A model generated the notes under the pieces. It was not told the DNA's origin. It saw only the letters and a program-made list of their open reading frames with translations, and ran no database searches. Made by a program: the position numbers and the translations under genes. This document shows positions 47,150 through 58,900 of a stretch of DNA of 64,000 nt, one piece after another; position 1 is the stretch's first letter; every line of letters starts with the position of its first letter. The stretch is from Laccaria trichodermophora (lineage: Eukaryota; Basidiomycota; Agaricomycetes; Agaricales; Hydnangiaceae). Location: contig JACTVC010000020.1 of assembly GCA_018417955.1 (NCBI GenBank), positions 930,001 to 994,000 on the forward strand, read 5' to 3'.

Positions 47150-47730
47150 ACCTGGGCTCGTCACTGTGTTTGTGGATGGGTGGCGGACATTTTCGGTGGG
47201 TGGGGGACATTGTTTCGTGGGCGGTACACGTTCTTTGTGGGTGATGGATGTTTTTGGTGGGTGGCGGACATTGTTTCGTGGGTGGTTGACATTGTCGTCA
47301 TGGGTGGTGGACGTTTTTGGTGGGCAGTGGACGCTTTTGGTGGGCGGCGGACGTTGTTCGTGGGCAGCAGACGTTGTTTTGTGGGTGTCAGACATTGTTT
47401 TGTGGGTGTTGGACGTTGTTTTGTGGGTGTCAGATGTGGTTTTGTGGGCGGTGGACGTTTTTGGTGGGTGGGGGACGTTTTTGGTGGGCAGGGGACGTTT
47501 TTGGTGGGCGGGGGACATCGTTTCGTGGGCAGGGGAGGTTGTCGTCGTGGGCAGTGGACGTTTTTGGTGGGTGGTGGGCGGTGGATGTCGTTTTCGTGGG
47601 CGGGGGATGTCGTTTGTGGGCGGTGGGCATTGTTCGTGGGTGGTGGACATCGTTTGGGGTCGCTGGACGTCCATGGGCCGTCGTTTTCGTGGGCGTTGGT
47701 CTTCGTTGGTGGGCGGTTGTGGTGGTGGGC
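47150..47730. repeat. GT-rich minisatellite
   Basis: Degenerate units of about 25-30 bp, such as GTGGGCGGGGGACGTTTTTG and GTGGGTGGTGGACGTTGTTT. CpG-rich, unlike the surrounding DNA. The open frames on both strands through it are by-products. Confidence 0.85.
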
Positions 47731-48101
47731 AGTCATTGACGTCAGTGAGGGTGGTGGTGGTTTCTCGTGGCTGAGCAGATACAGCAAACGATGACTGATG
47801 TCGTCGTTCGCCGTCTAGTTGCCATGTCGCGATGTGGCACCTGTGGTTTTGTGTCAAAAAGGAGAGGGTGGGGTGGTTGTTGCCACTCACCTGGGCTGGG
47901 CCCTCGTCATGTGTCGTCAGCGTCAACATTGTTGTTGTTGTTGTTGTCGATGTCGCGGGCAGTCGTGGTTTGGAATGGTGGTGGTGGTGGTAGTGGGAAG
48001 GAATGGAATGGCGTGGCAACGCTTCAGCCACAGCTGTCATGTTTGACGTGGCACATGCCCGAAAGCGGTATATAGAGAGCTTTCATTTCTCATATAATAA
48101 T

Positions 48102-48186
48102 GCCTTCATGGCTCAGTTGGCTTGAGTGCTGCTTATATTCATGAGGTCAAGAGTTCAATTCCTTGACATGTAATTTTTTTTATTTA
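48102..48186 (+). repeat. tRNA-like sequence, possible SINE head
   Basis: Has a perfect Pol III A box (TGGCTCAGTTGG, 48109-48120) and a good B box (GAGTTCAATTCC, 48151-48162) about 30 bp apart, followed by a T-run terminator (48173-48180). The D stem pairs, but the acceptor and T stems do not, so it is not a working tRNA gene. It may be a tRNA-derived SINE head or a decayed tRNA. Confidence 0.5.
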
Positions 48187-48521
48187 CTTAAATATAGTAA
48201 GGACACTGTATTCTAATGGTATAATAGTCATTAATTCCTTCCATGGAATCCATATGGACTGCTCCATGGAATACATGTGGATATACCTGCATTCCATATG
48301 GAATCCAATGGAATCCATATGGAATGGTGTTGGAGTCCATATGGAATTAATCATTCCATGACCATTCCAGCATCATTCCATATGGAATCCATGATGTCCA
48401 TGGAATCAGAAACTGGCTGTGTCCTCAGCCAACATTGATTCCATGGATTCCATATGGAATTCTCCATGGATTCCATGGATTCCACATGGATTCCATATGG
48501 ATTATACTGGGGAAGGTAAAG

Positions 48522-48605
48522 ACCTCGATCTGAATCCCATTGAAGAGTCCTTCAGCACTTGTACATCCTTTGTGAGCACTTAGATATGTTCATCCCTGAC
48601 TTCAT
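48522..48605 (+). pseudogene. IS630/Tc1-type transposase, 3' part
   Basis: Continues the transposase after the 2.1-kb insertion: DLNPIEESFSTC, the conserved region with the last catalytic acidic residue in this superfamily, then decayed sequence. Confidence 0.7.
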
Positions 48606-49023
48606 TCAGTGAAGGCATTCTTGCATCACCATGGTTTTCAAATCAGGGCGAATGATCACCCCAAAATGGCTTTGATGGAGGCTTGTGGATGCATTACAGC
48701 TGAGATGGCACAGAATTGGTTTAGGCATGTGGGGTACATCTGGAATGTGTGATTGCAATTGAAATTGGTATTGATGTACATACAACATGAGAACGAGTGT
48801 CAAAAAACTGGTCTAAAATGCAACAGACTACAGTACAATTGATGGTCCAAAAAAAAGAGGTCATTTGAAAAAGACTCAATCAAATCTCACTGGTGATGGA
48901 ATCCCATTTTCTGGACTTCACATCAGAAATGAACATCTTGTGTTTGGCAAGGAAATCTTCCCAGGTGAGCTTTGTGAAGCCTGCATGCCCCTGCCAATCC
49001 TCACAATCCAACTTCTCCACACA

Positions 49024-50740
49024 TCAATCCCCCAGCTGCACCTTCAGTTTTGCCAATTGAGCCTGATCCTCATCATCAACTGCATAGTGAATGCAGAATT
49101 CCTCCAAAGAGATCGGGCATGGAAGGATCACTTTCAGTGGTGAGCCAGGGGCAGATCCAGGAGCGGTGTCACATAGAATGCCTGGAGTTTGGGGCCTAAC
49201 ACCTTGGGTGTATGCATGGTTCAAATTTGGGGCATGTGTGAGGTTCAAGGGCGTGTTCAGGTAAAGGAGCAGGGGCTGGGTGTGGAGCATCAGGGTGTTG
49301 GTTGGGATATACATTGTTGGCAGGATGGGGATTATAAAGGGGAGGCTTGGGGTAAGGATACAGTGGCAGAAAATAGTGTGGATGTGGATAGCTGCCATAA
49401 GGTTGAAATTGTTGGTTGAGAGCTGTTGAGGGACAGTGGTGGGAGGTACTGCTGCATCAACGGAATTAGATGCAATAGTGGCAGCAGTGGCAATTCAGAG
49501 CCTTTGTGACTGTGCAAAGTGGGTGCTGTTGGGTGGTTCAGTCAACGATGCAGTTCCCTTGTCCTAGATGGGAATGGTAGGTCAGAAAATTGAATGATAA
49601 AGAATATATATGCACACCAAGGACTGGCCCAAACTTGCAGTCTGAAGCCATTCAACTCCCAGACATCAGATCCTGAAGAATAAACATGTCTATCTGGGAA
49701 ACGTGAATTGGACCCAATGGGGTACTTCAAGCAAAGTTTTTCAAGGAACATGCTGGTTCCCTCACAAACTACCTGCTGCAGAAATGTATCATTAGTCAGT
49801 AGTACGAGGTTTATGGAATGATACTCACCTGCTGCTCTCAGATCGTTGAGCCCAATGGCCCTTCCCTGAATTCTTCCCTTTCCAGATCGACACCTCAAGT
49901 CCCAGCTGTAGTATCACTTGGCTGACATCAAAACTGTAATAGTTGGAAAAAAGGATTGAACCTCACCATTGCCACAACCTTCAAAAAAGGGGGAAGTGAC
50001 AAGGTAATTGTTGTGTCCTTCCCTTTCTTTGTCAACTCCTTGAGCTTCACTATCATGGCTTTGTAGCCCACCTTGTTTGTGAGCAGCTTCTTCTTGTTGT
50101 TTGCCGGTACCTGCTGCTTCCAAAAGAGTTGTTCCTGGTTGATTGATGCAATTGTTGGTGCATACGAGCCTTTGACAGAACAAGATGCAAGGGACTGTAG
50201 GAATTCAATGTGTGGGGTGCTGAGAGTGAAGAAAAAAGGTCCTCACGATGATGGCTCCGGCTTGTCCTTGAGAGTGTGCAGTGGGTGATTGATTTCGATG
50301 TATGTGGTGATATTGGTGAGAGTCTTGGTCTTCTTGGCAGGGCGCTCATTCTCTTCTTTGGTTGACTGTTTGTCATGATCATCATCACTTGAGTGAGTTG
50401 ACAAGTTGTTGGCAGGTTCCTCCACATGACTGGGGGAGGGTAGGGGGGTGCTGTTTGTTGTCTTCGAGGCTGCTTTGGAGGTTTTCTTCTTGTCCTTCTT
50501 CTCCTTTTGTTTTCACTTCTTCTGCATGAGCTCTGGAGTGGTCATGAACCACTTTGCCACTGGAGAATTGTTTTGGTTGCATGAGTGTTGAGTGAGCAAA
50601 TGTGATGACTTACAGTGTGGATTATCTATGGCAATCTGCTGGATATCTTCTTTGATGCCCTGTATCTTGTTGTTGACGCTGCCATCCATGGCGACAGTCG
50701 TGGTAATGGCAATGAGAAGAGATTTGACCATATTACTAAT
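49024..50740 (-). pseudogene. Cargo gene of the 5.4-kb element, unknown family, broken
   Basis: Minus-strand frames read in order: TTVAMDGSVNNKIQGIK at the 5' end; a Lys/Glu-rich linker; PEPSSREDLFSSLSAPHIEF; LEKLCLKYPIGSNSRFPD followed by RHVYSSGSDVWELNGFRLQVWA; and a Pro-rich C-terminus with PGSPLKVILPCPISLEEFC to 49024. The YPIGNxxxFP...W.L...RL.VWA block recurs in many mushroom proteins that travel with transposons, from my knowledge of such families; I know no biochemical function. Frame changes around 50430, 50250 and 49920 break it. It lies wholly inside the Tc1/mariner-like element, in opposite orientation to the transposase. Confidence 0.6.
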
Positions 50741-51188
50741 TTAGGCAAATACAAAAAAAAAATGTTACATTGTGAAAGCGCTGTAACTGTTTTTGATGAA
50801 ACTAAAACCCAATAAAAGGTAATAAATGTGGTTACAAGGACATGTAATGCATGTGACCATTTAACTGGTTGCAACTGATTAAAACCGGTCTTTGAATGGT
50901 TTTAAAAAAATTCCAAAATGAGGCAACTGGCAACTGAACCAACCCCAAATTGGGGCAACTGCAACCAAAAAAAATACCAGACCATGGTCCAGTTCAGTTT
51001 GGTCCACCGGTTTTTGTGATCCTATGGACTGAACCTTTAAACACTATGGGGGATTGATAAGTACTGCATACCTGCAACTACTAAGACATGTTTCACTGCT
51101 TGGGTAGCCATTGTGTGTCTGCTATACTTTGACAGGACTTGAGGGTATGCATGTCTAATTGGTAATTGGTAATCATTTCAGCTGACTA

Positions 51189-52383
51189 CAGTCGTGGACA
51201 AGCAAAGCCCACCAATTGCTTATCTGGCTGAAAACTCAATGAAATTGCGAGATTTTTTCAGAATCTTGCTCAGTTTTTCAAAAGACGTCGAAAACACCCC
51301 CTCCGAAGTTTTTCCCATGAGCAATTAGGAAGTGCCAAATTTTTGGGCTCAAAAACCACCAATGTAACTACGAAATTTAGTTGAGAACTGAATCTAAATG
51401 CATCATTGTGGTCCTCGAAACACTGTGATGCCCTTTTTGCTTTCGCACAGCCCACTGGGCAGCCTCCCCAGTCAATCCGATGCGATAAGCTGACATCCAC
51501 TGCCACAGTTAATATTATAATAAATCGCTGGATCACCTCAGGGGGACAAGCGTTCAGCACTTCTGAGGTGGTGTCTTTCGCCTGTTGGAAAGTATTCTTG
51601 TCTACCTGTCGATATCGGTATTTAGCCCACCCCCAATACTATAGTAGAGTAGAATCAGAATAAAGTTTGCCATAAGGAAAGTATCAAGGCTCACCATTTC
51701 AATGGGATTGAGCTTGCAATGGAACTTAGGTAGGAAAATACACTCATGCCCAGCCTCCCAAATTACAGTTTCAAGAATGGAAATCTGGTTAGCAAAATCT
51801 TCTTGCTTACTGAGAAGACGTGCCATGCAGCAATTGTCATTCTCAAAAGGGCAAACTGGTGCGCATTTAGCGCGAAGGTGGCACACATCAAAGCCGCACT
51901 CTTCGAGAGTCTGTTGAAGCCCTTTTTGTTGCCCAGTCTCAGTGGTCATTTTTTGAACCCTGCCATGGTATTCTGGATATGGATTTGAATCTGGAATATC
52001 TGTCATGGGCTTCAACTGATTTCGCAGACCAGAGATGTTGCATTTGACTTTCTTCTTAGGAGGCATTGGTGTATACAGTAAAATTTCAAAATTTTATTAT
52101 GGGGCAACCGCTCGATGAAACCCTTTGGAACATGGTGAACACGCTCCATTTATCAAAAGGAAGCGATTACACATTTTTTCAGATTTTTCCATTTCCTTTT
52201 AAGGGTTTTCACCAAAATCTCAGGGACCATTTCCTTAAATGGACATTTTCTCAAGAACGGCTTGGTGAATCTCTTTGAAATTTGACCAGGAGCTTCAACT
52301 AACTAATACACAACATTTCAGATACTCAAAAAGAAAGTGCTATGTCAGCCATTTTTTTAGTGGGCTTTGCTTGTCCACGACTG
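51189..52383. mobile_element. 1.2-kb Tc1/mariner-like element
   Basis: The ends are perfect inverted repeats of at least 24 bp, starting CAGTCGTGGACAAGCAAAGC, and are flanked by TA (51187-51188 and 52384-52385). The length of 1,195 bp and TA duplication are classic for Tc1/mariner. It carries one degenerate transposase reading frame on the minus strand. Confidence 0.9.
51290..52066 (-). pseudogene. DDE-type transposase C-terminal half, broken
   Basis: Starts MPPKKKVKCNISGLRNQ, then CCMARLLSKQEDFANQISIL, then EAGHECIFLPKFHCKLNPIEM, which contains the conserved N-P-I-E acidic residue. After LNPIEM the frame is lost (a stretch resembling an insertion at about 51610-51680), then ACPPEVIQRFI and, in other frames, AYRIGLTGEAAQWAVRKQKG and HHSVSRTT appear. 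It lacks the N-terminal half of a typical transposase, so it was probably already non-autonomous. Confidence 0.75.
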
Positions 52384-52513
52384 TACGTTACAAGTAATAA
52401 CTCAGGTAGGACTATTGTACTACCTCGCCAGCTTGTGAGGAATATGAATGTGAGTGAAGAAATGAAAGGAAAGTAGAGTAAAGAAAAGAAAAGAAAATAT
52501 GAGGGAAGATGGT

Positions 52514-54010
52514 TTAATGGAAGGAGATATTCAGGGAGGGGTAGGTACAGGGGAGGATTGGTTGGAAGAATGTAGGGAAAGTTACTGATCTATGCAGGGC
52601 CTTGGGTGGTGAGCATTGCTCACATAAATGCCTCTTTGTTTTGCTCCATATTCTTGCAGCTAGTCTGATGGAAGTGGTGTGCCAGTCATTCACAAGGTGT
52701 GTATGTAGTTTTTTGAGTTCTGTCAGAGTGTGCTCCACTGGTTTGAAAAAGTTTGGTAAGATGCCAAGATAACATGACTACATGTCAGAATCGTGGAAAA
52801 GACCTTGGGCCCATTCCAGGATCGTCTGATGGTGGGCAGTGTCCAATGAAGAGGTGTTAAGTAATGTTGTGGTGGAGGACATGACAGAGGAGGTTGTGCT
52901 CTTGCAGAGTGAGGTGAATTGAGGACAGGAGGTGAAGATGTGGTGTGTGTCCTCAAGTGCACAGCAACCGAAATGGCACCAGGGTTGAGTTCCATCAAGA
53001 AGGTGATGAGAGAGGGAGAGGGAGGTGTCAAGTTAGCCTGAGCAGAGATAAAGTTGTATAACTGTGGAAAAGGAAAAAAGGGCATAGATGTATGGGTATG
53101 AAGGGGGAGGGGTGTTATCAAATAGAGGGGAAGGGATGATAGGAGCATGGTACATATTTAAGGAGGAAGAGGTTTGGTGGGAGAGTAAGGAATCAATGGT
53201 TGTACAGACGTTGGATTCAATGAAACTGTGATGGGGAGAATAGAGGGTTGGGTCGTCCATAGCAAAGGTAGGGGGGGTAATGGAGGGGGTGGAAGGGTGC
53301 AGTGATGAGAGTGAGAGGTGATATGGTCAGCAAGTCAGTTTATGTTGGCTGGTAGTGAGGTGTTGGTGGTGTGGGCTTTAAAGTGGATAAGGGATATATG
53401 TTGGTTCTTCTGTTGTGCATCATTCCAGATGTCAAGGATCCATCGGTAGTAGGAGAAAGCTGGTTTGGTTTTGAGGGAATTAAAGGAGGGCACAGAGTTG
53501 AGGAGGGTGATGGAGGAAAGGTAATCAGAGTAGAGGTGCAGTGTGGGTACATTGCAGTGTGAAGCAAGGAGGGACATGGCAGCGATTCCATAGCATTCTC
53601 CATGGAGGATTCCAGAGTCAGAGCTGTGGTTGGTAATGGAAGCAGCAAAGGTGTTGCCATTGGCAACGACAGCAAAGTTTGTGGCAGGGGTGTTTGTGGT
53701 AGTGGTGATTGTTGAAGCATCACTTGCAAAGGCACGGGAAGGGGTGTTGTAACTCATGGGAGTAGGGGTGAGGGTACTGAGTGAGGGAGAGGATACAGGT
53801 TTCAGTGAGATGGTGATAGATATGACATGGGAGGAGTAGAGAGATGGAGGGGTGAGAAATGCAATTGAGGAGAGAGGGGAGTGTTTGGGTCCACTGGATA
53901 AATATGTACCAGTCGTGAAATGTATGAGGAGGGGGGGGAGGGATAGGATGGTAGGAAAGTGAAGGATAGTGGGGGGACAGAAGTCACTTCAGTCACCCAT
54001 TTTAGGGTAC
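52514..54010 (-). pseudogene. LINE-type retrotransposon C-terminus with RNase H
   Basis: The minus strand reads an RNase H domain (AFASDAST, GILHGECYGIAAMSLLA, LHLYSDYLSSI, YRWILDIWNDAQ, SLIHFKAHTTNTSLPANIN) followed, across a frame change, by SFIESNVCTTIDSLLSHQT, TPPPSYPYIYALFSFSTVIQ and then a CCHC-like segment GCCALEDTHHIFTSCPQF. This order matches the last part of mushroom non-LTR reverse transcriptase proteins. The expected RT domain upstream is absent or decayed. The RNase H catalytic acids are partly present (ASDAS, ECYG, YSDY). Confidence 0.7.
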
Positions 54011-54059
54011 CTATGAGGTACATCAATTCCTTGATTTAGGGTACCTTAAGGGTACCCAT

Positions 54060-55700
54060 TCCGGGGTGGTATATGAGCTCAATACCAATACCATGGTACC
54101 ATGGAATGGAAAATCCATACCATATCCCACTCATACCAATACCATGTTACCATACCATACCATGTCATCTCATACCATACCAAATGATCTCATACCATAC
54201 CATACCATCATACCAAAACTGTCACAGGGTGTCTGGGGTCCTTTTCCAAAATATATAAATTATTTCTGCAGGCTGCAATACTGGTCCATTGGGTGCCATT
54301 TTTTGTGGGGTGGTTCTCCAGGTTTTTCCTGAGATATTAGGCTACAAATTGAGGCCAGATAGTCCAAACCATCTATTGAAAATGAGTTTAAATAGGCTTT
54401 ATCCCAGCTTTCCCATGCATCCAAAGCCATTTAATGATACCTATCTTTCCCAGTCCTTTTAATTAGAACAATATTCATCACAGATAAATCAACACTGCAT
54501 CCATTGTGATGATGTGGTATTTGAGAAGGAAAGAAAAGAAGACATTTTCTGTATTGGCTATCAGTCCTGAACCATGCATGATACCAAGTCAAGTTATGGA
54601 TTAGAAGTGGGGTAAGGTTGAGTGGGGAACATGGTAAAGAAAAGTGGGGTGTTGGCAAAAAAAGGTAAGCAGAGGATTTTCAGCTGATATAGATAAGCCA
54701 AGTTATGGATTAGAAGTTGGATAAGTTTGAATGGGGAAAATTGTAAAGAGAGGCAGGGTGTTGGTGATAAATTAAGGGAATTTCAGGCTGATATAGATGT
54801 GTCAAGTTATGGGTTAGAAGTGGGGTAAGGTTGAGTGGGGAACATGTGGTAAAGGACCAAGGGGGTGTTAGTGAATTCAATGGTGGAAAGCTGCTGTGCC
54901 AAACTACATCCCATCTGCATGCTATTAAGGGTATTTGCAAGCTGGACATGTGTATACCAATAGGTGCTGGAGGTATTGTCAATGAACTGAATCAAAGTCA
55001 TACCTCCAGACCAACTCCAGACAATCATATCATATGGTATGGTACCTTCCCAAATCATACCACTGGTATGGTATCTGCCTTTCAGAATAATACCATATGG
55101 TATGGTATGTAGATTCCAAAGCCATACCATTCCATACCATCATACCACATGGTATGGTATCTGTCTTCCAGAATAATACCATATGGTATGGTGACCATTC
55201 CAGACAATCATACCATATGGTATGGTATGTGGATTCCAAAGCCATACCATTCTATACCATCATACCATATGGTATGGTGACCATTCCAGACAATCATACC
55301 ATATGGTATGGTATGTGGATTCCAAAGCCATACCATTCTATACCATCATACCATATGGTATGGTGACCATTCCAGACAATCATACCATATGGTATGGTAT
55401 GTGGATTCCAAAGCCATACCATTCCAGACAATCATACCATATGGTATGGTATGTGGATTCCAAAGCCATACCATTCTATACCATCATACCATATGGTATG
55501 GTAACCATTCCAGACAATCATACCATATGGTATGGTATGTGGATTCCAAAGCCATACCATTCTATACCATCATACCACATGGTATGGTACCTTCCCGAAT
55601 CATACCATATGGTATGGTATGGTATGTGATCTCTGGTATAGCCTCATACCATATCTTTGGTACCAAACCCCATTCCAATCTGTCTACCAAATAACAGTAA
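54060..55700. repeat. ATACCATATGGTAT palindrome-rich repeat block
   Basis: 54060-54215 is a CATACCATACCAT-rich run. 54585-54850 holds three diverged units of about 100-117 bp (CAAGTTATGGATTAGAAGT, then GGATAAGTTTGAATGGGG-like). 55060-55640 is an 86-bp tandem array (about five or six copies), each unit with the 16-base palindrome CATACCATATGGTATG and GTGGATTCCAAAGCCATACC. No gene. Confidence 0.85.
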
Positions 55701-55995
55701 TACCATCAGTATGGTGCATCTTGAATTTTTCCAAGTCCAAGCAGCATAGCACAAGTATTCCAATGGCACATTGATAATTCAACCAGTGAAACGACAAGGT
55801 CTACATGATCCTGACTACCAATATATCCGGTGACCAGCACTGAAGAGTACTAAGTACCACAAAACCCTATGTACTAGATAGTGTAGTAATTCTAAGTCCC
55901 CCAAACGAACCTGCATGACACAAACATCCACATGGATGTGCACCAACTCCCAATCTCCACCTGACCATCAATTCTCCTCCTCCGTTGAAGACGTT

Positions 55996-58900
55996 TCAGA
56001 AACCCCGGCCCTCACTAGGAAATCGTCGACGTAGCACACCACCCTCTGTGAGTCGCTCTCCATCGCCAGCCTCTGAATGCCCCCGTCCAACCCCATGAGT
56101 GCCAAACCCAGCAAATCCTTCGTTTCCTCGGCCATAGTAGCCATGAGAGACATACGGACGACCATGTCCTCGATATTGGGGGCGGACGCCACGGCCTCTT
56201 CCACCAAAGTCAGATGGTGCATACTGTCGTGGATGGTGACCATAATATTGGAAATTCGAGAACTGGGGTGGAGGTCGGTGATGGTGATCCTGCATGGAAA
56301 AAGAGGGTTCGAACCTAGTCGCCTGATACTCATCCATGAAAGCATCATGCCCATCTTCATCATACATGTTAACATCCGCGTCGTAGTCATTGTGATTGCG
56401 AACGTCGGCGTTGTTCCATGGAATGACACCTCTCGGACGAGAGCCACTTGGACGGTTTGACCCAGCATCGTCATGAGTATGGCGCTGCTGGGACATCCCA
56501 TGGGAATTGAGTCCTTCGTCCAACCCGCACTCATTTCCTGAGCCCTGGGTCGTGCTACGGGGATGCTGCCCTTCTTGACTCTCCCAACCGCTGTCTCTGG
56601 GTCCACCTTGGTTATTGCGCACTGGCTGTGAACCCAAATCAGCCCCTTGGCCTGGCATCTCCTGGCGACGGACACGTTTGGCCGGAGGAGAGTGAATGGG
56701 GGAGATAACGGGAGCGCGAGAGTTGCCGGCCTGAGTATCCTCATCAGAAGTTGGTGGTTTTTCGACCTGGACACCAGCTCCTGAAGGCTTGGAGTCCTCA
56801 CGTAACTTGCGCTTCTGCCTGCCAACTTGTGTGGAGGTTGTCGCCGTCTTCTTCTTTTTGACTACCTTCAAGGTGTTGACCTCGATCATCTGGCTACGAG
56901 CTCTGGCACGGAGTAGTGGAGGGCAGTCAGCACCTCCATCGTTTTGTCGAGCCGCATTCTCAACCTCCGGCAAGCAGTTTCTGACACGGGCGAGGACGAC
57001 GAGTGCCCCTGATTCGGATTCACCAGTAACGATGGGTATGTCCAGCCAATCCTCACTCCCCTCTGCCAAGTCCATGTAATCTAAAGCCCAATCAATTAGA
57101 ACATGCATCGTGAACATCACCAGTCAAACTTACCATCAGACCAGGAGACAATTTGAGGAGCTAGCTCCTTCGTCTCATCCTTGCTAATCATGTACGTGAA
57201 TATCATATTAATCCCATTTGAACTGATGTCGGTTATTGACCATCCCTTTGCTCCGGGGATGGGTTCATTGCAAGGCCAACGTTCAAGAATCATTCGAGCG
57301 TCACGGCAGTGGGTGAAGAAGTTGGCCCACAAAGCCGACGACGAAGCTATAGCAGGACCTGCACAATCCGCTGCAAACTGATCAGCAGGTAGCTCACCCC
57401 AACAAGACAAATGGAACGTACCAATCTGAAATTTCATTAGGTAGGGTACACATCTCCGTGAACGATCTCGAGAAGATTCCATGGGTCGAGACCCTTCCCC
57501 GGTTTGGCAATTCCAATAAGACGCAGGAACAGCACTCATTGGCTGAGTTAAATCAGGGTTGGAAGAGCTTGCCACACCTTTCGAAGACTTGGATTTTTTG
57601 GCCAGACTTTTTGTAACCTTTGTGTGCTCCCTGGGTTCCATGGGGGGCGGCTGCGGCACTGTGCTTGAGCCTTCTACGTTTGCGTCCAAGTTCGCCACAT
57701 CAACTCCAAGCAATTGTGAGATGTCCACGGTTTCCGGTACAATAAAATTAGAGGCCATCCCCCTGCATAGTTAAAGGTCAATATACCTTCTCAATTGATA
57801 ATACTTATATCACTAACCGAAGGAGCGTTGTCAAATGATGAAGTAACTTCTTGATGTCCGCTTGACTGTGCTCGATGACGCGTTGCAGCAAAGGATTGCC
57901 TGTGACGACGGTAGCAGCCTGGTTGGCCACAGGATCACGAGGAATGATTACCCTGATCATGTCCAAGTCCGCCCTTCCCAACGCCGTTGCCTATGAAATC
58001 AGAATATTAGACAAAGTCACTGCAGATAAACTGTCCAAACTCACCAAGTCTTGAACTTGCTTCAGAGCCGACTTCGTCATCTTGAACTCCTGCTGGTCAA
58101 CCTCCGGCTTGAACTCTGCCAACTCTACAAGCATATTCTGCCGATAGTCCTCCAGCTCATCCTCTGAAAGGTTCTCCGTAAGGATCTTGTACATCTCTGA
58201 GGCCTGGGTAGACCACGAGCGACCGGCAGCTAAGACTAATCGATGAAGCCTGATAACCAAGACAAAGAAAAAAAACGTACTCTGTTCGGGATTGTAACTC
58301 TGGTGACGCAGGTACATTTGCCATACGTCCCACCAGGACGGCTCACGAGAAAGGGAGACATTGAAGCCCCCTTTGCGTAGGACAGACTCGGGTGTACGGC
58401 CCATGTTCTTGCAGTATTCCACAATGGTGTCTGCAAGCTCCTTGACTTGATCCATTTCACGAACTGAGAAAGGCCCACGCTTAGCCTTCGGCGCAGGATT
58501 TGAACGTTTCTTTCCCAGTGCCTTTGCGCTAGCGACAGGGCGCGCATGAGGACTTTGGCTTGCACCCTCCACACCTGATCCCTCATCGTCTCCTGAAGGC
58601 GTCCGTGGAGGTGGCTTACTCTTCACCAGACGACGTAAAGTCTGCGTGAACTCCTCTCCTTCATCGCGTGCCTCGTTATTGTCTCCTGAAGGTCTTGGTG
58701 CAGGTCGTTTGCCCTTCACCAAACGACGCCGAACGTGACTGTTTGTCTCTGGCGAAAGGTTCTTCAATGGGTTTTTCCCCTTGCTTCGACGACGCCGATC
58801 CTGCTCATCTACTTCCTGCATTATCATCTCGTCATCGGCCTCCTCCTCCTCAGTATCCATTACGTCGTGGCCAAGTCCCCGATTCTTTCGAGCATGGTCA

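Larger units (their letters stand above)
46383..48521. mobile_element. 2.1-kb element inserted in the transposase gene
   Basis: Ends are inverted: CTTTACCCTCCCCGGCTTAA on the left and, reverse strand, CTTTACCTTCCCCAGTATAA on the right, both running into TCCATATGGAATCCAT. The flanks ACCTGATCTGAAC and ACCTCGATCTGAAT look like a duplicated target of about 12 bp. The transposase reading continues across it from PYSPDLN to DLNPIEES. The inside holds tandem repeats, a GT-rich minisatellite and a tRNA-like sequence, with no convincing gene. Confidence 0.7.
45372..50783. mobile_element. 5.4-kb Tc1/mariner (IS630)-like element with cargo
   Basis: Inverted ends: CAGCACTTTCACAATGTAA at 45372 and, reverse strand from 50783, CAGCGCTTTCACAATGTAA. 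It is flanked by TA on both sides (45370-45371 and 50784-50785), the signature target duplication of Tc1/mariner. Copy A of the host repeat has the unoccupied site CTTAACC at 37323. It contains a broken IS630-type transposase on the plus strand and a separate degenerate gene on the minus strand. Confidence 0.8.
44981..51046. mobile_element. hAT-like small element, copy B, with nested insertions
   Basis: Inverted ends: TAGTGTTCATAAGTTCAGT at 44981 and, reverse strand from 51046, TAGTGTTTAAAGGTTCAGT. Flanked by 8-bp target duplications TGGGGGAC (44973-44980) and TGGGGGAT (51047-51054). TAGTGTT ends and 8-bp duplications are typical of the hAT superfamily. Without the 5.4-kb insertion at 45372-50783 the element is only about 0.65 kb, so it is a non-autonomous element with no coding capacity. 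Confidence 0.75.

Noticed and set aside
46958..48040. 360-codon minus-strand ORF rich in Pro, Thr and His
   Set aside because: It translates a GT-rich minisatellite; overlapping frames on both strands are open too, as expected from repeat units lacking stops.
55097..55774. ORFs reading HTIWYGDHSRQSYH repeats
   Set aside because: By-product of the 86-bp palindromic array.
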